Assembly (NCBI GenBank): GCA_003233295.1 | Contig: QILJ01000352.1 | Span: forward strand, 1-6,893 | DNA: 6,893 bases | Reading direction: 5' to 3' | Source: Ignavibacteria bacterium | GTDB taxonomy: Bacteria > Bacteroidota > Ignavibacteria > Ignavibacteriales > Melioribacteraceae | Shown here: positions 1 through 6,070 of the stretch, one piece after another | Position numbering within the stretch: position 1 is the first letter of the stretch | Layout of the letters: every line of letters begins with the position of its first letter | Position numbers and translations under genes: made by a program | The notes under the pieces: generated by a model | What the model was told of the DNA's origin: nothing | Seen by the model: the letters and a program-made list of their open reading frames with translations, nothing else | Databases searched by the model: none

Positions 1-2
1 CT

Positions 3-110
3 CCGAAATATACAGTGCTTGATTGGGACGGAGAAAAAGGTGAGTTTACTAATTTACCCGAAGCTAATGATTATTTGATTAGAGAATATGCCGATGGATG
101 GAGCTTATAG
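3..110 (+). CDS. C-terminal end of a probable Gfo/Idh/MocA family oxidoreductase (partial)
   Basis: The third forward frame is open from the window edge to a TAG at 108-110 and gives the last 35 residues of a protein whose start lies outside the window. The tail contains [20 protein letters not shown]. It resembles, from memory, the end of the long Gfo/Idh/MocA oxidoreductases of Bacteroidota and relatives, which often finish in a pattern like 'EANKYL-R-YR-GWEL' after their C-terminal alpha/beta domain. The other two forward frames stop early (within about 80 bases), which favours this frame. The gene ends 54 bp before the MFS transporter on the same strand, with no clear terminator between, so the two are probably co-transcribed. 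A second Gfo/Idh/MocA gene lies downstream. Thirty-five residues are too few to exclude another family; coding status is more certain than identity. Confidence 0.45.
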   Translation, partial: PKYTVLDWDGEKGEFTNLPEANDYLIREYADGWSL

Positions 111-152
111 TAGTTCATTCTGATTAAATAAAAACATATGAATTAATTTTAT

Positions 153-156
153 GGAG
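153..156 (+). promoter_or_regulatory. Ribosome binding site of the MFS transporter gene
   Basis: GGAG lies 8 nt before the ATG at 165 and supports that start. No other in-frame start nearby has a comparable Shine-Dalgarno sequence. Confidence 0.6.
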
Positions 157-164
157 ATCATAAT

Positions 165-1643
165 ATGGATAAAGCTCAAAATCTTGGTAGTGTAAATATT
201 AGCAGATTATTCATGGGCAGCAATTTTGCATTGATTGCAACGTCTGTAACGTTTGCAATTATCGGTGCAATTATGGGACCGCTGAAGGAAATCTTCGTAT
301 TAACAAATGCGGAGGTTGGCTGGATCGGCGGAGCAGCGTTATGGGGATTCTCAATTACTATATTTATCTTCGGGCCCCTCTGTGATGTATTAGGGATGAA
401 ACTTCTATTCCGTCTTGCTTTCTTAGGTCATTTCGTCGGTGTTATCACAATGATATTTGCCGATGGATTCACCATGCTCTTTATCGGCGCATTAGTGTTG
501 GCTATGGGCAATGGGCTTGTTGAAGCAGCAGCCAACCCTTTAATAGCAACACTATTTCCTGATAACAAGACCGAAATGCTGAATAAATTCCATGTCTGGT
601 TTCCCGGAGGTATTGTGATCGGCGGGCTTATCTCTTTCGGTTTGGATAGTATCGGAATATCAAGTTATCAGATTAAACTTTTGGTAATTCTGCTTCCGAC
701 TATTACATACGGATTTTTATTCTTAGGACAAAAATTCCCGGCAACAGAAAGGCTTCAATCGGGTGTCAGCGGGAAAGATATGATAAAGAGCACTTTACTC
801 CGACCATTATTTTGGGTTCTCGTTATTGCAATGATGATGACCGCATCAATTGAATTAGGTCCGAACAGATGGATACCTGCAGTACTTGAATCAGCCGGCA
901 TTCCAGGTATTTTAGTATTGGTCTGGATCAATTTATTGATGGCTATTATGCGATATAAAGCAGGTGCAATTGTGCATAAGCTTTCTCCAACAGGAATATT
1001 ACTATCTTCTGCAATCGTCAGTGGAATTGGTTTATTGTGGTTAAGTTATACGAACTCATTGGTTATGGCTATTGCAGCCGGAACAGTTTTTGCACTTGGT
1101 GTTTCTTATTTCTGGCCAACTATGCTTGGCGTAACTTCTGAACGTATCCCTAAAGGTGGTGCATTGGCTTTAGCATTAGTCGGAGGCGTAGGTACAATAA
1201 TCGTAGGTTTGGTAACGTCTCCTATAATGGGAAGTGTTGCAGATAACCATCTACATGAAAAACTTCCGGTTAAAGAAACAACTATTGTCCTTGAGCATAT
1301 TGTTGATACTTTCCCGGAATTAAGAATGGAGAAAGGGGATAAAACTGCTGAGGATTATGACAACGCAATTAATGCGGCTCAAGAGATTCTTGATTCTGTT
1401 CAAACGTATGGTACATTACCTAAATATGCAACGGCAAACGCTTTGCGCAGTGCAATGGCAGTTAATCCTAGTGCAGAGGCATCGAAGGAAGCAAAAAAGA
1501 TTTTAGGGCCTGCTGAAAACTACGGAGGCAAAATATCATTCAGAAGAGTTGCACCGCTTTCTATAATCCTTGCTATAATTTTTGGAGTGATGTACCTCAG
1601 AGATAGAAGGCGCGGCGGTTATAAAGCTGAAACAATAGAATAA
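165..1643 (+). CDS. MFS sugar transporter, fucose-permease (FHS)-like, with large periplasmic loop
   Basis: Inner-membrane secondary transporter, probably a proton- or cation-coupled sugar or glycoside importer. Twelve hydrophobic segments can be read at about residues 19-41, 51-73, 80-99, 103-125, 145-165, 170-188, 213-230, 246-264, 275-294, 299-321, 332-357 and 461-477. The loop between TM2 and TM3 carries an MFS motif-A-like GPLCDVLGMK (70-79). The stretch NGLVEAAANPLIATLFPD (116-133), followed by a KFHVWFPGG segment, is typical of fucose/glucose permease-like carriers (family knowledge). The ATG at 165 is preceded by GGAG. Odd point: about 100 mostly polar residues (358-460) separate TM11 and TM12. 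With a cytoplasmic N-terminus this loop would be periplasmic, and the basic DRRRGGYK tail after TM12 fits a cytoplasmic C-terminus. At 492 aa it is longer than the roughly 400-440 aa usual for FHS carriers, and the insertion accounts for the excess. The neighbouring oxidoreductase and TIM-barrel genes suggest it brings in their substrate; the substrate is unknown. Confidence 0.85.
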   Translation: MDKAQNLGSVNISRLFMGSNFALIATSVTFAIIGAIMGPLKEIFVLTNAEVGWIGGAALWGFSITIFIFGPLCDVLGMKLLFRLAFLGHFVGVITMIFADGFTMLFIGALVLAMGNGLVEAAANPLIATLFPDNKTEMLNKFHVWFPGGIVIGGLISFGLDSIGISSYQIKLLVILLPTITYGFLFLGQKFPATERLQSGVSGKDMIKSTLLRPLFWVLVIAMMMTASIELGPNRWIPAVLESAGIPGILVLVWINLLMAIMRYKAGAIVHKLSPTGILLSSAIVSGIGLLWLSYTNSLVMAIAAGTVFALGVSYFWPTMLGVTSERIPKGGALALALVGGVGTIIVGLVTSPIMGSVADNHLHEKLPVKETTIVLEHIVDTFPELRMEKGDKTAEDYDNAINAAQEILDSVQTYGTLPKYATANALRSAMAVNPSAEASKEAKKILGPAENYGGKISFRRVAPLSIILAIIFGVMYLRDRRRGGYKAETIE

Positions 1644-1659
1644 AAATCTTATAGAGGGT

Positions 1660-1690
1660 GTGGTTTTACTTTTTTGACCACTTTTATTTT
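1660..1690 (+). terminator. Possible Rho-independent terminator after the MFS gene
   Basis: A short inverted repeat, GTGGT (1660-1664) and ACCAC (1677-1681), is followed at once by a T-rich run (1682-1690), 17 bp after the transporter stop. The stem is only 5 bp (6 with a G-T pair) and the loop is 12 nt, so this is a weak terminator and may only attenuate read-through into the downstream genes. Confidence 0.4.
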
Positions 1691-1700
1691 TACTGTTTAA

Positions 1701-1749
1701 TCCACCAAAGGCGGACAAGGGATGAATTCCCCGCCGCTTGCGGCGGGGA
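1701..1749. repeat. REP-like extragenic double palindrome
   Basis: Two palindromes sit next to each other in the spacer between the transporter and oxidoreductase genes. The first is TCCACC (1701-1706), AAA, GGCGGA (1710-1715), with one A-C mismatch that becomes a T-G pair if the minus strand is transcribed. The second is a perfect 9-bp GC-only stem, CCCCGCCGC (1729-1737) and GCGGCGGGG (1740-1748), closed by TT, or 8 bp with a CTTG loop; one more T-A pair extends it. The near-pure GC composition stands out sharply against the AT-rich surroundings. No T-run follows, so it is not a classical terminator. This looks like a repetitive extragenic palindrome of the kind mobilised by RAYT (Y1 REP) transposases, but only one copy is visible, so its repetitive nature is inferred. 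Confidence 0.55.
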
Positions 1750-1790
1750 GATTTATTAATTTTTATGGATTATTTTAAGGCAAGATATTA

Positions 1791-1796
1791 AGGAGG
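1791..1796 (+). promoter_or_regulatory. Ribosome binding site that fixes a TTG start
   Basis: A full AGGAGG lies 5 nt before the TTG at 1802. The first in-frame ATG (1820) is 23 nt from this site, too far for it to serve that codon, so the Shine-Dalgarno sequence selects the TTG. Confidence 0.7.
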
Positions 1797-1801
1797 AATA
1801 A

Positions 1802-2962
1802 TTGAAAAAGAAATTGAAGATGGGAATGGTCGGAGGAGGACCAGGAGCATTTATTGGAGATGTTCATCGTAAGGCAGTACGGATTGACGGCGATATAGAT
1901 ATTGTAGCAGGCGCGTTTGATATTAACCCAGAGAAATCGAAGCAAACAGGAATCGAACTGCACTTAGACCCTTCAAGAGTTTACGATAACTATACAAAAA
2001 TGATTGAGGGAGAACTTTCATTAAACGAAGATGAGAGAATTGATTTCGTATCAATCACAACTCCGAATAATTGGCACTTCCCAATGGCTCGTGATTTTCT
2101 TAAAGCCGGGTTCCATGTAATGTGCGAAAAGCCAATGACAATAAGTGTAGAAGAAGCTCTTGAGTTGGAAAGTTTGGTTAAGGAAACGGGAAAGGTTTTC
2201 GGGTTAATGCATACATACACCGGCTATCCAATGGCTAAACTCGGTAGAGATCTAATTAAAAAAGGGGAACTCGGCGACATTCGTAAAATTGTTGTCCAGT
2301 ATCCTCAAGGCTGGCTTTCTACACCGCTTGAAAAAACCGGTCAGATGCAGGCTACTTGGAGAACAGATCCGAAACAAACCGGTGCTGGCGGAAGCATTGG
2401 CGATATCGGTATTCACGCTGCAAATCTTGCAGAGTATTTTACCGGATTAAGAATTACCGAAATAAGCGCTGATATTACTTCTTTCATTGAAGGTCGTCCG
2501 GTTGACGATGACGCAAATGTATTATTGAGATTTAACAGCGGCGCCAAAGGTGTTCTCTTCTGCAGTCAAATTTCTATCGGGGAAGAAAATAATCTCGCTA
2601 TTTGGATTTACGGCACTAAGAAAAGCTTGGAATGGCATCAGGAAGAACCAAACTTTTTGAGTGTTAGAGATGCTGACAATCCGATGCAAGTTTGGAAAAG
2701 AGGAAACGAATATATCGGCAAAGTGAGTGAAGCAGCAGCACGCGGATCAAGATTACCTTCGGGTCATCCTGAAGCATTACTGGAAGCGATTGCTAACATC
2801 TACAATAATTTCGGTGATACTATTCTTGCCATTGAATCTGGTCAAGAACCTGATGAGCTAATTCTTGATTTTCCTAATGTTGATGATGGTGTTAGAGGTA
2901 TGAAATTTATCAATGCTGTAATTAAGAATACTACAAATAATGAAAAATGGACTTCAATTTAA
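1802..2962 (+). CDS. Gfo/Idh/MocA family NAD(P)-dependent oxidoreductase
   Basis: Cytoplasmic sugar or cyclitol dehydrogenase of 386 aa, a typical family length. The N-terminal Rossmann fold starts with a glycine-rich loop GGGPGAFIG (11-19). The family's EKP motif is at 109-111 (CEKPMT). The C-terminal alpha/beta domain carries WRTDP (186-190) and GGSIGDIGIH (196-205), with the D-x-x-x-H pair D201/H205 expected in catalysis; K110 is the other conserved active-site residue. The strong similarity is to a subgroup that commonly sits beside xylose-isomerase-like TIM-barrel genes, as here. In studied pairs (YcjS/YcjR, the BT2156-BT2160 pathway) the oxidoreductase oxidises glucosides at C3, which is a reasonable but unproven model. 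The gene uses TTG, supported by AGGAGG. It follows a 158-bp spacer with a possible terminator, so it may have its own promoter, though none is convincing. Family is nearly certain; substrate is unknown. Confidence 0.92.
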   Translation: MKKKLKMGMVGGGPGAFIGDVHRKAVRIDGDIDIVAGAFDINPEKSKQTGIELHLDPSRVYDNYTKMIEGELSLNEDERIDFVSITTPNNWHFPMARDFLKAGFHVMCEKPMTISVEEALELESLVKETGKVFGLMHTYTGYPMAKLGRDLIKKGELGDIRKIVVQYPQGWLSTPLEKTGQMQATWRTDPKQTGAGGSIGDIGIHAANLAEYFTGLRITEISADITSFIEGRPVDDDANVLLRFNSGAKGVLFCSQISIGEENNLAIWIYGTKKSLEWHQEEPNFLSVRDADNPMQVWKRGNEYIGKVSEAAARGSRLPSGHPEALLEAIANIYNNFGDTILAIESGQEPDELILDFPNVDDGVRGMKFINAVIKNTTNNEKWTSI

Positions 2963-2970
2963 GTAATAGA

Positions 2971-2975
2971 GAGGA
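2971..2975 (+). promoter_or_regulatory. Ribosome binding site of the TIM-barrel gene
   Basis: GAGGA lies 7 nt before the ATG at 2983, within the 20-bp gap after the oxidoreductase stop. It supports both this start and operon coupling. Confidence 0.6.
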
Positions 2976-2982
2976 TTAAATA

Positions 2983-3978
2983 ATGGCTAGACCAATTACA
3001 TTAACTACCGGACAGTGGGCAGATCTTCCACTAAAAGTTTTAGCTGAAAAAACTTCTAGCTGGGGATACGACGGTTTAGAACTTGCCTGCTGGGGCGATC
3101 ATATGGATGTTGACAGAGCAGCTACAGATAAAGGCTACTGCGAACAGCAATTAGAAATATTAGATAAACATGGATTAAAATTATTTTCCATCAGTAATCA
3201 CTTAGCAGGTCAGTTGGTTTGTGATCCGAATAATGACAGCCGTTCTGATATATTTGCACCAAAAGATTGTGCCGGTAATGCTGAGAAGAAACGTGAGTGG
3301 GCTGTAGAAGCAATGAAAAACACAGCACGCGCCGCTCAGAATTTAGGTATTGATATTGTTAACGGATTCACAGGTTCTTCAATCTGGCACATGTTCTATA
3401 GCTTCCCGCCTGTATCACCCGAAACAATTGAAGAAGGATTTAAATATTTTGCTGAAATGTGGAATCCAATACTCGATGTATTTGACGAGTGCGGCGTAAA
3501 ATTTGCACTTGAAGTTCATCCAACAGAAATAGCGTTTGATATTGTAACTGCACAGCGAGCTATTGATGCTGTTGGCGAAAGAAAAACATTCGGATTTAAT
3601 TTTGACCCGAGTCACCTGCAGTGGCAGATGATGGATCCGGCACAATTCATTTATGAATTCTCCGACAGAATATATCATGTACACATGAAGGATGCGGCAG
3701 TTCAGTTGAACGGCAGAAGCGGGATACTGGCTTCTCATCTTGAATTTGGTGATAAAGACCGCGGATGGGATTTTAGATCACTTGGTCACGGTGATGTTGA
3801 TTTCGAAGAGATCATTAGAGCGTTAAATAATATAAACTATAACGGACCGCTTTCTGTTGAGTGGGAAGACAGCGGAATGGAACGTGAATACGGTGCTAAA
3901 GAAGCTCTTCAATTTGTAAAGGATATTAACTTTGAGCCGTCAAATATAGCATTTGATTCAGCTTTTGATGATAAGTAA
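2983..3978 (+). CDS. Sugar phosphate isomerase/epimerase-like protein (xylose isomerase-like TIM barrel)
   Basis: Cytoplasmic (beta/alpha)8 barrel protein of the AP-endonuclease-2/xylose-isomerase-like family, 331 aa. Likely divalent-metal ligands sit at the expected strand ends: E177 in FALEVHP, D208 in NFDPSH, H234 in YHVHMKD and E293 in SVEWED (E295 is the alternative). R265 and the SLGHGDVDF segment (266-274) form the usual substrate loop between the last strands. The family includes IolE-type dehydratases, ketose 3-epimerases, YcjR (a 3-keto-glycoside 4-epimerase) and C-glycoside-cleaving DgpC/DfgA subunits. The gene starts 20 bp after a Gfo/Idh/MocA gene with its own GAGGA site, so it probably acts on that enzyme's keto-sugar product by epimerisation, isomerisation or beta-elimination. 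The final 20 residues are acidic and may be disordered. Its stop lies 5 bp from the stop of the convergent gene. Fold assignment is firm; the exact reaction is inference. Confidence 0.88.
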   Translation: MARPITLTTGQWADLPLKVLAEKTSSWGYDGLELACWGDHMDVDRAATDKGYCEQQLEILDKHGLKLFSISNHLAGQLVCDPNNDSRSDIFAPKDCAGNAEKKREWAVEAMKNTARAAQNLGIDIVNGFTGSSIWHMFYSFPPVSPETIEEGFKYFAEMWNPILDVFDECGVKFALEVHPTEIAFDIVTAQRAIDAVGERKTFGFNFDPSHLQWQMMDPAQFIYEFSDRIYHVHMKDAAVQLNGRSGILASHLEFGDKDRGWDFRSLGHGDVDFEEIIRALNNINYNGPLSVEWEDSGMEREYGAKEALQFVKDINFEPSNIAFDSAFDDK

Positions 3979-3983
3979 AATTG

Positions 3984-4961
3984 TTATTTAAACGCTAATT
4001 CATACTTCGAAATGATCTTATCAATAATGGCATTGGTCTCGTGATCAATGCCGCAGTATTTTGGATGATTTTTCAACCACTTTAATGACCGATTTATTCC
4101 TTCCTTGTATTTCACTGTGCATTCAAAATCGGGAACAAATTTTTTGATCTTTGAATTATCGAACACCACGCTAGTTGATTTGTCTCCCAATAACCCAGCA
4201 CCTATGTCTGGGGCATAATAATTTATTAGATCGGAAGGAATGTGAACAATGTTGGGTTCAGCGCCAGCTACTTCACCAATTGTTTTAATTATCTGATCCC
4301 ATGTCAAGACTTCATCAGAAGTGATATGAAATACTTCACCAATAGCATCTTCATTCCCTAATAGACCGACAAAACCTTTTGCGAAATCTGAGTTATGTGT
4401 CATCACCCATAAAGATGTACCGTCTCCCGGAACGATAACCTTTTCCCCTTTTCGAATTCTATCAATTAATGTCATCGGCATTTTATTGTTCGTAACAACT
4501 GCCGGAATCAGAGTAACCCCATATGTAAAGGAGGGACGAACAATTGTGTATGGAAATCCTGTCTTGGAATATTCTTCGCACAGTCTATATTCAGAAGCAA
4601 TCTTATTTCTTGCATATTCCCAGAATGGATTTGAAATCGGTGTGGATTCTGTAATTAAATAGTGCTCTAAACTGATAAATATGAATTGTTTTGTTTTATT
4701 TTTAAACAATTTTATGTCGCGTTCAATATCATCTGGAGTAAACGCAATCCAGTCAACAACAACATCAAACTCATGCTCATCAAGAATATATTTTGTTTTC
4801 TCGAAATCATTGATATCACCTTTTATAACTTTTGCACCTTGAGGTAAAAACTCATTATTAATGCCCCTGTTGAATAAGTAAAGATCAATTCCTCTATCAA
4901 CAGCAAGTTGTGATACCGCTGTGCTTATTATCCCAGTTCCACCAATAAATAAAACTTTCAT
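3984..4961 (-). CDS. NAD-dependent epimerase/dehydratase family protein (atypical extended SDR)
   Basis: Rossmann-fold nucleotide-sugar-type oxidoreductase of 325 aa. The dinucleotide loop is GGTGIIS (7-13), the acidic GDIND (48-52) follows, and the catalytic Y-x-x-x-K is intact as Y116/K120 in EYARNK. VRPSFTYG (141-148) and GDGTSLWVMTHNSDFAKG (179-196) are strongly conserved in this subgroup, which is distantly related to plant CSP41 proteins and has no settled reaction. Odd point: relatives, as I recall them, read FISSASAY plus several residues before the ITESTP segment. Here FIS (95-97) is followed almost directly by LEHYLITESTP, so about eight residues including the usual active-site Ser seem to be missing in frame. 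The start is ATG with a weak GAGAAAG upstream, 17 bp after the kinase stop, so the gene is the last of a three-gene operon. A role in modifying the activated sugar made by the two upstream enzymes fits the order, but is inference. Confidence 0.82.
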   Translation of the reverse strand: MKVLFIGGTGIISTAVSQLAVDRGIDLYLFNRGINNEFLPQGAKVIKGDINDFEKTKYILDEHEFDVVVDWIAFTPDDIERDIKLFKNKTKQFIFISLEHYLITESTPISNPFWEYARNKIASEYRLCEEYSKTGFPYTIVRPSFTYGVTLIPAVVTNNKMPMTLIDRIRKGEKVIVPGDGTSLWVMTHNSDFAKGFVGLLGNEDAIGEVFHITSDEVLTWDQIIKTIGEVAGAEPNIVHIPSDLINYYAPDIGAGLLGDKSTSVVFDNSKIKKFVPDFECTVKYKEGINRSLKWLKNHPKYCGIDHETNAIIDKIISKYELAFK

Positions 4962-4978
4962 ATCTTTCTCATGTTCTG

Positions 4979-6070
4979 CTAAATATATTTGTTAACTATT
5001 TTTTCCATTTCAGATTTTTGCTTCTGTATGTCATCAAGCAGTGCAAATTGATTTCTTGCTCTAACAAGATTGTGGTCTTCATACTTGATAGAGTAATAAA
5101 CATCGTTCATAATATAATCTGTAAGAAAACGAACTGCCTGCTCATAAACAATAATTTCAACACCATAAACTAGATTTTCAATTTCTACATCGGTCAAAAC
5201 ATCTTTTAATTCTGAAAGATATCCTTCGACAATAGCTTCGAAAATATTTTTGCGCATATTTATTTTGCTAATGTCAGTTTCATCTTCTTCCACAGGACTA
5301 CCTGACGATCGGATCATATCACCGAAATCGTAAAGTACTGTTCCCGGCATTACCGTGTCAAGATCAATAACGGCAAGACCTTTATTGGTTTCCTCGTCAA
5401 GCATTACATTATTTATCTTAGTATCATTATGGATAATTCTGATTGGGAGTGAACCGTCATTCAATAGAATTGCGATTTTGTCGGCTAAATTTCTGTTCTT
5501 ATCAACATCAGCTATTTCCTTAGATACAAAACCAACTCTAGCCGCTACATCAGCTTCAACCACATCATCAAATATCTGTAACCGACTTTTTAAGTTATGA
5601 TAATTTGGTATTGTTTCTTTGATTTTTGAAGAATCTATATCACTTAGCTGTTTAGTAAATTTTCCAAAAGCCTTAGATGCTTTATATGCTTGATCTTTCG
5701 TATCAACATAATCAACAGTATAAGCGTTTTTTATAAAGAGCAACGCAGCCCAGTAATCATCATTTTCGTCAACATAATAATACTTATTATTTTTAGCCTT
5801 AACCAGTGTAACCACGTTACGGGAGATATCATTCTTGTTTTCTTGTTCTAATTTATTTCTGATGTGATCCGTAACGAGAAGTGTATTATCAATAACCGCT
5901 TCAGGATTCTTAAAAACATTTTTATTTATCTTTCTAAAAATATAACTGACTTCCTCGCCCGCTTGGTTGAATGTTACAAGCAATGTATCGTTAATATGTC
6001 CCGAACCAAATGGTTTACTATTAAGATAGTCGCCGTAAATAATAAAATTATTCGTAATAGACTTAATCAA
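4979..6070 (-). CDS. Anomeric sugar kinase, N-acetylhexosamine 1-kinase-like (APH phosphotransferase fold)
   Basis: ATP-dependent kinase of the aminoglycoside-phosphotransferase fold, closest by eye to NahK-type N-acetylhexosamine 1-kinases, which make sugar-1-phosphates. Counting from the chosen TTG at 6070 (363 aa), GSGHINDT (22-29) is the nucleotide loop. RKINKNVFKNPEA (46-58) matches a NahK-family hallmark. HNDTKINN (214-221) is the Brenner-type catalytic loop with D216, and DLDTVMPG (236-243) supplies metal-binding aspartates, followed by DFGD (248-251). Start choice: an open frame extends to a TTG at 6115, but that start would overlap the upstream gene by 53 bp and lacks a ribosome site. 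The TTG at 6070 has GGAG 11 nt upstream, overlaps the upstream stop by only 8 bp and gives a NahK-like length. GTG at 6082 is another option. The adjacent nucleotidyltransferase and SDR suggest sugar-nucleotide salvage, as in AmgK/MurU or bifidobacterial NahK pathways. Kinase family is firm; GlcNAc, GalNAc or another sugar cannot be decided. Confidence 0.85.
   Translation of the reverse strand: MIKSITNNFIIYGDYLNSKPFGSGHINDTLLVTFNQAGEEVSYIFRKINKNVFKNPEAVIDNTLLVTDHIRNKLEQENKNDISRNVVTLVKAKNNKYYYVDENDDYWAALLFIKNAYTVDYVDTKDQAYKASKAFGKFTKQLSDIDSSKIKETIPNYHNLKSRLQIFDDVVEADVAARVGFVSKEIADVDKNRNLADKIAILLNDGSLPIRIIHNDTKINNVMLDEETNKGLAVIDLDTVMPGTVLYDFGDMIRSSGSPVEEDETDISKINMRKNIFEAIVEGYLSELKDVLTDVEIENLVYGVEIIVYEQAVRFLTDYIMNDVYYSIKYEDHNLVRARNQFALLDDIQKQKSEMEKIVNKYI

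Noticed and set aside
1536..1718. 60-codon minus-strand frame running from the spacer into the end of the transporter gene
   Set aside because: It covers the conserved last membrane segment of the transporter in antisense, has no family resemblance and has no convincing start signal.
1729..1748. GC-rich hairpin read as a Rho-independent terminator
   Set aside because: No T-run follows in either direction (AGATTT on the plus side, AATTCATC on the minus side). The T-rich weak hairpin at 1660-1690 is the better terminator candidate.
1701..1749. CRISPR-like repeat
   Set aside because: Only one copy is present and there are no regularly spaced repeats or spacers.
1750..1790. Promoter for the oxidoreductase gene, including a Bacteroidota-type TTG/TAnnTTTG pair
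   Set aside because: The stretch is AT-rich and many weak matches are possible, but no pair with proper spacing stands out.
3415..3738. 107-codon open frame on the minus strand inside the TIM-barrel gene
   Set aside because: It lies wholly antisense to a gene with clear conserved motifs, and its translation is Cys/Phe/Tyr-rich without any recognisable domain or ribosome site.
5355..5600. 81-codon open frame on the plus strand inside the kinase gene
   Set aside because: Antisense shadow; its Ser/Leu/Ile-rich translation reflects the complementary codons of the kinase.
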